Both the position numbers and the translations under genes were made by a program. This document shows, one piece after another, positions 42,610 to 49,934 of a stretch of 64,000 nt of DNA. The first letter of the stretch is position 1. Each line of letters starts with the position of its first letter. The stretch covers positions 16,265-80,264 of the forward strand of contig CAYWWK010000008.1 of the NCBI GenBank assembly GCA_964462135.1, read 5' to 3'. The DNA is from MGBC163016 sp964462135 (GTDB lineage Bacteria > Actinomycetota > Coriobacteriia > Coriobacteriales > Eggerthellaceae). The notes under the pieces are model-generated. The model was not told where the DNA came from. It saw only the letters and a list, made by a program, of their open reading frames with translations, and did no database searches.

Positions 42610-45489
42610 ATGGCAGATGCAACAAAGGGTATGCAGGGTCAGAGTGGCAGGCACGAAAAGAGTGAGAGCGCGACGGGGGTCAAGAGCGCTGCTCTGCATG
42701 GCAAGCCGGCACCGTATATGCAGAATCGTGAGCTTTCCTGGCTTGAATTCAACAAGCGCGTGCTGGACCAAGGAGCCGATCCTGCGGTGCCTCTCTTCGA
42801 GCGGCTCAATTTCATCTCCATCTTCTGGTCGAACCTGCAAGAGTTCTTCATGGTGCGGGTGGGAAGCCTGACCGACTTGGAGCTGATCAAGAAGACCATC
42901 ATAGACTCGAAGAGCGGCATGACTCCTTCCGAGCAGCTTGATGCCGTTTACGCTCGCTGCCATGAGCTCTATCCCTACTATGAGACGTGCTTCAAGACCT
43001 TGCGTTCCGAACTCAAGGATGAGGGCGTCGTCAACCTCAAGCCCAAGCAGCTCAACGAGGCTCAGTCATCCTTCGTCGATGACTACTTCGAATCGAACGT
43101 CATGCCCTTTTTGGCTCCGCAGATCGTGAATGCGCGCCATCCGTTCCCGCACTTGGAGAATGGCGGTCTGTACATCGTCGTGCGCCTGGATGAGGAAGCG
43201 GGGCCGAAGCAGAAGAAGAAATCCAAGGAAAAGGCAGCGAAAGAGGACAAGGAAGCAAAGAACCTGGGGGCGACGGGGGTGACGCTTGGCATCATCCCGC
43301 TGCCTCGCCAATGTGAACGCATCGTCACGCTTCCGGGCGATGGCTTGCAGTTCATGCTCTTGGAATACCTTATCGAGATGAATGCCGCGAAGATCTTCTC
43401 CATGTACAAGGTGAAGCACACCAACATCATCTGCGTCACGCGCAATGCTGATTTGGACGCCACGGAAGGCGGCGAAGAGCAGGGCGAGGATTATCGTGAG
43501 CACATGAAGCGCATCCTGAAGAAGCGATCTCGTTTGGCACCGGTGCGCCTGGAAAGCGAACGGGAGCTTTCGCAGACGGTCAAGCGCGAGCTGCTCAGCC
43601 GGTTGGGGCTCAAAGAGCATCAAACGTTCACGTCTTCGGTGCCGCTGGACATGAGTTATGTCTTCTCCCTGCCTTCGCGGGTATCTGCAGAGGTTCGGGA
43701 ACGGCTGACGTATGTTCCCTTCACGCCGCAGTGGCCCTCCATGCTCAAACGCAAGCAATCCATCATCAAGCAGGTCTGCCAACATGAAGTCCTGATGAAC
43801 TATCCGTACGAATCCATGGATGCATTCGTGCAGCTTCTGCGAGAGGCGGCATACGATCCTGCGGTGGTCTCCATCAAGATCACGCTGTATCGCCTGGCCA
43901 GCCAGTCGCACTTGGCAGAGGCCCTCATTGCGGCGGCAGAGAACGGCAAGGAAGTCACAGCGCTTTTCGAACTGCGGGCCCGCTTCGACGAATCGAACAA
44001 CATCGAGTGGTCCCAGCGCTTCGAACAGGCTGGCTGCCATGTCATCTATGGCTTTCGCAATTACAAGGTCCATTCCAAGATATGCTGCATAACCCGACGG
44101 ACTGAAGACGGGCTGCAGCACATCACGCAGCTGGGCACGGGCAACTACAACGAGAAGACAGCAAGGCTCTACACGGATTTCTCCTTCATCACCACCAGTC
44201 CGAAGATCGGCAAGGATGCCATGCGCTTCTTCCGCAACATGGCGCTTGAGAACACCTCTGACGAATACAAGACGCTTTGGGTGGCACCGCTGCAGATCAA
44301 GCAGAACATCCTCAAGAAGATCGATGAGCAGATCTCCATCAAGAAGTCCGGCGGTCAAGCAGGGCTGTTCTTCAAAACGAATTCCATCACGGACAAGGAT
44401 GTCATCGACAAGATCACGGAGGCCTCCCGTGCAGGCGTGCAGTGCACGTTGCTCGTACGCGGCATCTCGTGCATCGTCCCTGGTGTTGAGGGCTACACCG
44501 AAAACGTCTGCGTGGTATCCATCGTGGGGAGGCTCTTGGAACACAGCCGCATCTATGCGTTTGGCCCGCTGGATGGAAACGTGGACATCTACCTGTCCAG
44601 CGCTGATCTGATGACACGCAACATGGACAAGCGCATTGAGATCGCGTGGCCGCTGCTCGACGAAGAGCTGCGCAAGCTGGTCATTGGCTACATCGGCACC
44701 TGCATGGCGGACACGGCGAAGCTGCGTGACCTACTGCCGAACAAGGAATACACCTCGCTTGGCTTCTTCGCGAAGGAAGATGGTCATGGCCATGTGAACC
44801 TCTTCGATTCCCAGGCATTCCTCATGGCCGAGGCTGAGCGCAAGCATCTTGAGGCTGAGGAGCTTGAGGTGGCGGCGACACCATGGGATATCGCGAACGC
44901 ACGGGGAGCACTTCGTCGGGACTTGATCGAAGAGGCGTTTGGTGAAGAGGCGTCGGAGTTCGAACCGCAGCCAACGGAAACGATCGTGGGATACGCAGAG
45001 GAAACCTCCGACCAGGTCGTTGCGGAGGGCACCGAAGCGCCGGTGTCTGCTGCGGATGCGAATGCTGCCCCAAGCGCTTCGGATGTTGTGGATGTCGCGG
45101 AAGAGGCCGAGGTGGCGGTTGAGGAGAATCGGGAGGGGTCAGCGGAAGAGCTCTCTGTTGATTCGTTCGTCGAAGCCGCTTCAGAGGCCACTACCACTCC
45201 TGAGCCTGTCGCTGCGGCTGCGGCGGTTGTGCAAGAGGCCGCCCCCGGCTTCGCCGAGTATCAGCCTCAAGGCATCATGGCGCAGATGCAGCCTGAATCA
45301 ACCAATCTCCCTGCCTATCAGACGCCAAGGGCGCAATCTGCGGTAGTCGTCCAAACCGCCTCCAGTGATCAGCCACTCTATGAACCATTGCCGACGGCGG
45401 ATGGCAGCCCGTTTCTGTCTGAGGAGCCGCAACAGCCTATCGTCGTACCGGATAAGAAGCAGTCCCTCTGGAAGCGCCTCTTCGGGTAA
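42610..45489 (+). CDS. ppk1: Polyphosphate kinase 1 with long C-terminal extension
   Basis: The 959-residue protein has the full PPK1 core: NRELSWLEFNKRVLDQ at the N-terminus, the phosphorylated His488 in NYKVHSKICCI, and the second catalytic His645 in LLEHSRIYAFG. It polymerises the gamma-phosphate of ATP into polyphosphate reversibly. A Lys/Glu-rich insert (KKKSKEKAAKEDKEAK) lies around residue 205. The core ends near residue 715, followed by about 240 residues that are acidic, Ala/Glu/Val-rich and low in complexity. They end in the basic-hydrophobic tip KKQSLWKRLFG, which could form an amphipathic helix. Typical PPK1 proteins are about 700 residues. Confidence 0.93.
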   Translation: MADATKGMQGQSGRHEKSESATGVKSAALHGKPAPYMQNRELSWLEFNKRVLDQGADPAVPLFERLNFISIFWSNLQEFFMVRVGSLTDLELIKKTIIDSKSGMTPSEQLDAVYARCHELYPYYETCFKTLRSELKDEGVVNLKPKQLNEAQSSFVDDYFESNVMPFLAPQIVNARHPFPHLENGGLYIVVRLDEEAGPKQKKKSKEKAAKEDKEAKNLGATGVTLGIIPLPRQCERIVTLPGDGLQFMLLEYLIEMNAAKIFSMYKVKHTNIICVTRNADLDATEGGEEQGEDYREHMKRILKKRSRLAPVRLESERELSQTVKRELLSRLGLKEHQTFTSSVPLDMSYVFSLPSRVSAEVRERLTYVPFTPQWPSMLKRKQSIIKQVCQHEVLMNYPYESMDAFVQLLREAAYDPAVVSIKITLYRLASQSHLAEALIAAAENGKEVTALFELRARFDESNNIEWSQRFEQAGCHVIYGFRNYKVHSKICCITRRTEDGLQHITQLGTGNYNEKTARLYTDFSFITTSPKIGKDAMRFFRNMALENTSDEYKTLWVAPLQIKQNILKKIDEQISIKKSGGQAGLFFKTNSITDKDVIDKITEASRAGVQCTLLVRGISCIVPGVEGYTENVCVVSIVGRLLEHSRIYAFGPLDGNVDIYLSSADLMTRNMDKRIEIAWPLLDEELRKLVIGYIGTCMADTAKLRDLLPNKEYTSLGFFAKEDGHGHVNLFDSQAFLMAEAERKHLEAEELEVAATPWDIANARGALRRDLIEEAFGEEASEFEPQPTETIVGYAEETSDQVVAEGTEAPVSAADANAAPSASDVVDVAEEAEVAVEENREGSAEELSVDSFVEAASEATTTPEPVAAAAAVVQEAAPGFAEYQPQGIMAQMQPESTNLPAYQTPRAQSAVVVQTASSDQPLYEPLPTADGSPFLSEEPQQPIVVPDKKQSLWKRLFG

Positions 45490-45500
45490 ACTTGCGGCCT

Positions 45501-46985
45501 ATGGGAACTGACCTGCAACAAGGAAGGGATGCTGAAGAGAGCACCCCTTCTTCCTCTGGTGCCGCTCGCCGCAGCGAGGGAGAGCGTGTCGTGCGCATGG
45601 GGACGGCTTCCATCCCGCGGCTCATCGCCGAATTCGCCATTCCCTCCATCGTTGGGATGCTGGTGAACGGTTCGTACAACATCATCGATTCGATGTTTCT
45701 GGGCCATGCCATGGGGGAGGTGGGCCTGTCTGCGGTAACGGTAGCGAATCCCATCATGATCGTGTTCATGGCAATCGCCATGCTTGTGGGCAACGGCGGC
45801 AATGCGCTGGCAGCTTTGCGTCTGGGCGAAGGGAACCTGGAGGGTGCGGAACGTTCGCTGGGCAATGTCATCACGCTCAGTGTGATTCTCTGGTTGATCG
45901 TAGCCATAGGGGTTTCCTTCCCGCCTGTCATGGAATGGCTGCTCACCATATCCAGTGCCACTGATGAGGTACGCCCGTATGCCCGAACGTTCATGCAGAT
46001 CCTCTGCTATGGATTCATTCTGCAGAGCATCGGCATGGGCGTGAACAACTTCATCCGTACCTGCGGTGCGCCGAATCGGGCTTTGGGCACCATGATCGTC
46101 GGCTTGGTGGTCGCCACCGTCTTCAATTACCTATTCGTCTTGGTGTTGGGGTGGGGTGTTGCGGGCAGCGCCTTGGCCACCTTGGTGGGGCAGGCCTGCT
46201 CGGGGGCAGCGGTGCTCTGGTACTTCCTGTTCACCAAAGGCGTCCCCATCCGCATCCGCCGTCGCTTCCTGATGCTGCGGCTGCGCTTCGTGGGCACCAT
46301 CCTTGCCTTCGGCTTCCCATCCTTTGCGGTGCAGGCCGGCATGGCGGTGGTGAACTTCGTACTGAACTATCAGCTCACCACCTATGGGGCTCTCAGTGTG
46401 ATTGGGGCTGTGGACGCATTGGCATCCATCGGCGTGGTCAATCGCATTGCCTCCTTCGTGGTGATGCCCATCATCGGCACTGCTGTTGCCATCCAGCCGT
46501 TGCTGGGCTACAACTATGGAGCACAGTTGATCGGTCGTGTGAAGCAGACGCTTTGGTATGGCATCGGTTTGGCGCTGACGATCGCCACCATAGAATGGCT
46601 TGCCATCATGCTGTTCCCCGAAGCCATCGTCACGGCCTTCGGTATCACCAACGAGCGGTTGATGGCCTTCACTTCCTTCGCGATGCGCGTGCAGTTCGCA
46701 GTGTTCCCCTTGGTTGGCTTCCAGATCGTGGGATCGAACTACTTCCAGGCAACCGGCCAGCCAGCGAAATCCATCTTCCTGACGCTCACGCGCCAGATCA
46801 TCTTTCTGGTGCCTCTGCTGTTCATCTTGCCGCATGTTCTGCCTGTCATCGCTCCGCAATTCGACGGGCTTGATGCGCTTTACTTCGCGAATCCCATCTC
46901 AGACGCGGTGGCCATCTCCATCACCATTGGATTCATCCTCTGGGAGATGCGCCGCCTGAACCGCCTGTCAGGGGGACTCTCTTAA
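45501..46985 (+). CDS. MATE family efflux transporter
   Basis: The 494-residue protein has 12 membrane helices in the MATE pattern (AEFAIPSIVGMLVNGSYNIIDSMFLG, then GNGGNALAALRLGEGNLEGAER, NYLFVLVLGWGVAGSALAT and PLLGYNYGAQ). Such proteins export cations, drugs or metabolites using Na+ or H+ gradients. It starts 12 bases after ppk1 without an obvious ribosome binding site, so translation may depend on coupling; a TTG at 45492 is an alternative start. Confidence 0.9.
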   Translation: MGTDLQQGRDAEESTPSSSGAARRSEGERVVRMGTASIPRLIAEFAIPSIVGMLVNGSYNIIDSMFLGHAMGEVGLSAVTVANPIMIVFMAIAMLVGNGGNALAALRLGEGNLEGAERSLGNVITLSVILWLIVAIGVSFPPVMEWLLTISSATDEVRPYARTFMQILCYGFILQSIGMGVNNFIRTCGAPNRALGTMIVGLVVATVFNYLFVLVLGWGVAGSALATLVGQACSGAAVLWYFLFTKGVPIRIRRRFLMLRLRFVGTILAFGFPSFAVQAGMAVVNFVLNYQLTTYGALSVIGAVDALASIGVVNRIASFVVMPIIGTAVAIQPLLGYNYGAQLIGRVKQTLWYGIGLALTIATIEWLAIMLFPEAIVTAFGITNERLMAFTSFAMRVQFAVFPLVGFQIVGSNYFQATGQPAKSIFLTLTRQIIFLVPLLFILPHVLPVIAPQFDGLDALYFANPISDAVAISITIGFILWEMRRLNRLSGGLS

Positions 46986-47160
46986 CGCCTGACCGTCATC
47001 TCGAGCGAGCATTGAACACTCCCCTCAACCCTCCTTTTCATATCGTTGATGATCCTGTGCAGATCGGTGTTGATCTTCTGCTGAAATTCTGAGGATGTAT
47101 GCACGATCCCTAACAAATGGCCGTCATATATCTGCCAGGTCCTCTTGCTAGGCTTTTCTT
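46982..47160 (-). pseudogene. Possible 3' remnant of an unknown gene
   Basis: The minus-strand frame ending at 46982 has protein-like composition in its last 55 residues (for example WQIYDGHLLGIVHTSS, FQQKINTDLHRIINDMKR and VEGSVQCSLEMTVRR), unlike a random shadow. Further upstream it runs into the Rpn gene on the opposite strand, where it is only a shadow. It may be the tail of a gene truncated when the Rpn gene arrived. No family was recognised. Confidence 0.3.
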
Positions 47161-47197
47161 TGTACGAACGAGGAAAGGACGTAAGGTGAGAGACGGT

Positions 47198-48085
47198 ATG
47201 CTTGAGATCAAGGATGCGCCTATGTTCGGGCGGGTGATGAGGGATGCGGACATCTGCAGAGGGGTGCTTGAGCGCATCTTGGGTGTTCCTATTGGACGCA
47301 TCGAGTATCTGAACACAGAGCATGCCTTCGATCCGGCAACGGATGCGAAGGGGGTGCGGCTGGATGTCTTCGCTAAAGACGGCGAGCGCATTTTCAACAT
47401 AGAGATGCAAAGGGCTGATGTGGAGGAGCTGGGACGTCGTATGCGCTATTATCAAGCCTCCATGGATACATCTTCCCTCGATAAAGGAGACGATTACGAT
47501 CTGCTTGCCGAGAGTTATATGATCTTCATCTGTATGAGTGATCCTTGCGGTTGTGGTCTTCCTCTCTATTGGTTCGAACGGTTCTGCGAGGAGGCCCCCA
47601 TGGCTAGGATAGGGGATGCCTCGCACTGGGTCTTGGTAAACGCTTCTGCTTGGGACAAAACCGAAGACGGCAGACTATCATCCCTGCTAGAATACATCTT
47701 TGACGGCAGTGTCGGCGAGGATGCCTTCGTTGCTGAACTCGACTGCGCTGTTTCGAGCGTGAATGCTGACGCGATATGGAGGAGGAATGCCATGGGATTC
47801 ATGACACTGGAGCATCATTATCGCGTACAGATGAGAGGAGCTATCCGGAAGGGCCTTGAACAGGGACGCGAACAAGGTCTCGAACAAGGTCTCGAACAAG
47901 GCCTTGAACAGGGCCTTGAACAGGGACTTGAACAGGGACGCGAAGAGGGTCGCGCCGAGGGCGAGGCCCGTTATGCCATTCTGGTTGACAAGCTGCTCGA
48001 GCAGAAACGATTTGATGACCTCAAGCGTTCGGCCGAGGATTCGGTCTTCAGAGAACACCTCTTCCATGAGTTCGACATAGTCTGA
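47198..48085 (+). CDS. Rpn-type PD-(D/E)XK nuclease / putative transposase
   Basis: The 295-residue protein resembles the Rpn recombination-promoting nuclease group: an N-terminal PD-(D/E)XK domain (MFGRVMRDADICRGVLERIL, GVRLDVFAKDG, FNIEMQRAD with the catalytic Asp and Glu-x-Gln) and MRYYQASMD. Near the C-terminus is a tandem 4-residue repeat, EQGL/EQGR. The start at 47198 follows GGTGAGAG and begins where the family does; an ATG at 47117 is less likely. Relatives move between strains and are often called transposases, but no terminal repeats are seen here. Confidence 0.82.
   Translation: MLEIKDAPMFGRVMRDADICRGVLERILGVPIGRIEYLNTEHAFDPATDAKGVRLDVFAKDGERIFNIEMQRADVEELGRRMRYYQASMDTSSLDKGDDYDLLAESYMIFICMSDPCGCGLPLYWFERFCEEAPMARIGDASHWVLVNASAWDKTEDGRLSSLLEYIFDGSVGEDAFVAELDCAVSSVNADAIWRRNAMGFMTLEHHYRVQMRGAIRKGLEQGREQGLEQGLEQGLEQGLEQGLEQGREEGRAEGEARYAILVDKLLEQKRFDDLKRSAEDSVFREHLFHEFDIV
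47854..47961 (+). repeat. 12-bp in-frame tandem repeat in the Rpn gene
   Basis: About nine units of 12 bases code for L/R-E-Q/E-G repeats (LEQG, REQG, five LEQG, REEG, RAEG). Neighbouring units differ by only a few bases, so unit gain or loss by slippage would keep the frame. Confidence 0.85.
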
Positions 48086-48154
48086 ACACCATCTCAGACG
48101 CATCCATCAACCTAGGGATGGGTGCAGAGGATGTTGGCATTGTTCGAACAGTGC

Positions 48155-48337
48155 TCAGAAATCCACCAGTTCGGTGCAATTCACTCCCATATCGCGGCAA
48201 AGGGCTTGCACCTTCTTGTCTGATGTGAAGAGAGTGTAGTCATTGCGTCTGGCCAACACGATGTAGAACACGCCGTAGATGGGTTGATCATGCACGAGCG
48301 ACTCTGCGGCTGCTTTTTCCTTGAAGCTATTCGTTGC
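48155..48337 (-). pseudogene. Truncated PIN-domain toxin (C-terminal part)
   Basis: Reading the minus strand from an in-frame TAG at 48338-48340 to TGA at 48155-48157 gives 60 residues with the end of a PIN ribonuclease: HDQPIYGVFYIVLARRNDY, then TLFTSDKKVQALCRDMGV. The last acidic positions of the PIN active site (TSDKKVQAL) are kept, but the first half with the other acidic residues and any good start codon is missing. It lies just downstream of a HigA-type antitoxin gene on the same strand. Confidence 0.65.
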
Positions 48338-48728
48338 CTAGTAGGTTTGACAAAAGCTGATCGGTGCGCTCGGAGTGCATTTCGCGAATAATGAGAACCG
48401 GGTCAGAAAGGTTTGTAGTAGGGAATATCTTATTGCATTGAGTGATCTTGTCTATCTCATCAGCAAGCTCATGAGCAGCAACATCGATATCATAGGCAGC
48501 TTGGGCTCTCAGCCAATACCCCTCTGGTAGGCCAAAGAACTTGCAAAGCCTCAGATCGGTATCTGCTGTGATAGCACGCTTGTTGGCGATGATCTGTCCG
48601 ATCCTGCCCGCAGGCACACCGATCTCTTTAGCTAGTCTGTATTGGGAAAGCCCCAAGGACTCCAGAAACTCTTCTTTGAGTATCTCTCCTGGGGTTATCG
48701 GCGTAACGTAATACTCCGTCTTTGTCAT
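48327..48728 (-). CDS. higA: HigA-family antitoxin (XRE-type)
   Basis: The 133-residue protein matches HigA antitoxins: TPITPGEILKEEFLESLGLSQYRLAKEIG, then the recognition part VPAGRIGQIIANKRAITADTDLRLCKFFGLPEGYW. No HigB toxin gene precedes it, where it normally stands, and the following gene is a truncated PIN toxin. It is therefore an orphan antitoxin or regulator. The second ATG (48728) is preferred because GAGGT is better spaced from it than from the ATG at 48734. Confidence 0.85.
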   Translation of the reverse strand: MTKTEYYVTPITPGEILKEEFLESLGLSQYRLAKEIGVPAGRIGQIIANKRAITADTDLRLCKFFGLPEGYWLRAQAAYDIDVAAHELADEIDKITQCNKIFPTTNLSDPVLIIREMHSERTDQLLSNLLGNE

Positions 48729-48784
48729 GCTCATTACCTCAATGGTAGTCTGTTATCTCTACGTCTGCAGCACCGCCATCGAGC

Positions 48785-49681
48785 TCATTTGCTGCCTTCA
48801 TGTGCGGCCTTGGCAAGCTCCAAGAAGCGAGGGATGCTCTCGTTGCGGTTCGCCCGATCCCAGATCGCGATCATGTTGTAGCGGCTGCGCTTCTCCTTGA
48901 GCGGGATGAACTTCAGGTTATTGCTCATGTGCTTCTGGAAATGCTTGCCGATGAGTCCGATGCCTTCTCCGGCCTCCACGGCGAAATAGCGAGTGTCTAC
49001 CTCGTGGTAGAGCACTGCGGCCCTTGGCTTGAATCCTGCTTCTTCGAACAGCATCTCGATGAAGTGCGCATAGGCTCCTGAATCGTTGGGGTCGGGCAGG
49101 ATGAATGGCTCATCTTTGAGCTCGGAGAGGGATACGACGTCAAGCTGGGCAAGCGGGTCATCAACGCGCACGACGCAGCAGATATCGTCCTCTCCCAGTT
49201 TGAGCATGTTGCACCGCTCGAGGATGCGGTCATCCACATCGATGGTGAGCGTGATGTCAAGGCTTCCCTCTTGGAGCGCTCGTATGCCATCTTGGTATTC
49301 CAATGAGTGTAGATTGAGCTTAACGGTGGGGTAGAGGTTGGAGAACTTACTTGACAGGTTGGGCAAGAGGCCGCGATAGGCATAGTAGAGATACCCTACA
49401 TCAAGCTTGGAGGAGAGCTCTTGCAGATAGCCATTCGCCGCACGTTCGATGATCTCGTACTGATGGACGATCATGGTGGCTTGCGGAACCACCGATGCTC
49501 CGAAGGATGTCAGGCGGACGCTGTGCCTGTCCCGTTCGAACAGTGGGATGCCCAACTCGCTTTCCATGGATTTGATATGCGTGCTCAGCACCGGTTGGGA
49601 GATGCCGCAAATGCGTGCCGCGGTGGAGAAGTTCAGCTTGTCGCTGAGGATCAAGAACTCCTTCAAGTATTCGACCTTCAT
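48785..49681 (-). CDS. LysR-family regulator of the first molybdoenzyme cluster
   Basis: The 298-residue protein has an N-terminal winged HTH (LNFSTAARICGISQPVLSTHIKSMESELGIPLFERDRH) and a type-2 periplasmic-binding effector domain (from about residue 90; LDVGYLYYAYRGLLPNL, DITLTIDVDD, AGEGIGLIG). It is divergent from the molybdopterin oxidoreductase gene, the standard layout for a LysR activator and its target. Its own TATAAT promoter overlaps an 8-bp inverted repeat, which suggests autoregulation. The inducer is probably the substrate of the enzyme. Confidence 0.9.
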   Translation of the reverse strand: MKVEYLKEFLILSDKLNFSTAARICGISQPVLSTHIKSMESELGIPLFERDRHSVRLTSFGASVVPQATMIVHQYEIIERAANGYLQELSSKLDVGYLYYAYRGLLPNLSSKFSNLYPTVKLNLHSLEYQDGIRALQEGSLDITLTIDVDDRILERCNMLKLGEDDICCVVRVDDPLAQLDVVSLSELKDEPFILPDPNDSGAYAHFIEMLFEEAGFKPRAAVLYHEVDTRYFAVEAGEGIGLIGKHFQKHMSNNLKFIPLKEKRSRYNMIAIWDRANRNESIPRFLELAKAAHEGSK

Positions 49682-49716
49682 GACACCAGTCCTTCCAGCC
49701 GTTATCGCCTTTTCTG

Positions 49717-49744
49717 ATTATAGAGTGTCGATTCGCTATGAAAA
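49717..49744 (-). promoter_or_regulatory. Promoter of the LysR gene
   Basis: On the minus strand, TTTTCA and TATAAT are separated by 16 bases and lie 36 bases upstream of the LysR start. The -35 region overlaps the left arm of the inverted repeat at 49732-49762. Confidence 0.55.
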
Positions 49745-49762
49745 GCGCGCCGTTATAGCGAA
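49732..49762. promoter_or_regulatory. Inverted repeat, putative LysR operator
   Basis: TTCGCTAT and ATAGCGAA form perfect 8-bp arms with a 15-base spacer. They stand between the divergent LysR and molybdoenzyme genes. The size and position fit a LysR tetramer recognition site. Confidence 0.65.
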
Positions 49763-49934
49763 AGCCAATCACCGTGTCTTTAATGAGATTTCCGCTTGAC
49801 GTTGCATGCAGGCTACCCTCTCCGCGATCCAAAGCTCCATCACGTGGGCGGCGCTCATCGAAAGGGGGAGGACTCGTTGCACCGCGTGCGAATCTGCATG
49901 AACACAAGCTCATCTTGAAGAGGGAGGAAATGCA

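Noticed and set aside
47198..48085. Complete insertion sequence around the Rpn gene
   Set aside because: No terminal inverted repeats or target duplications could be found on either side.
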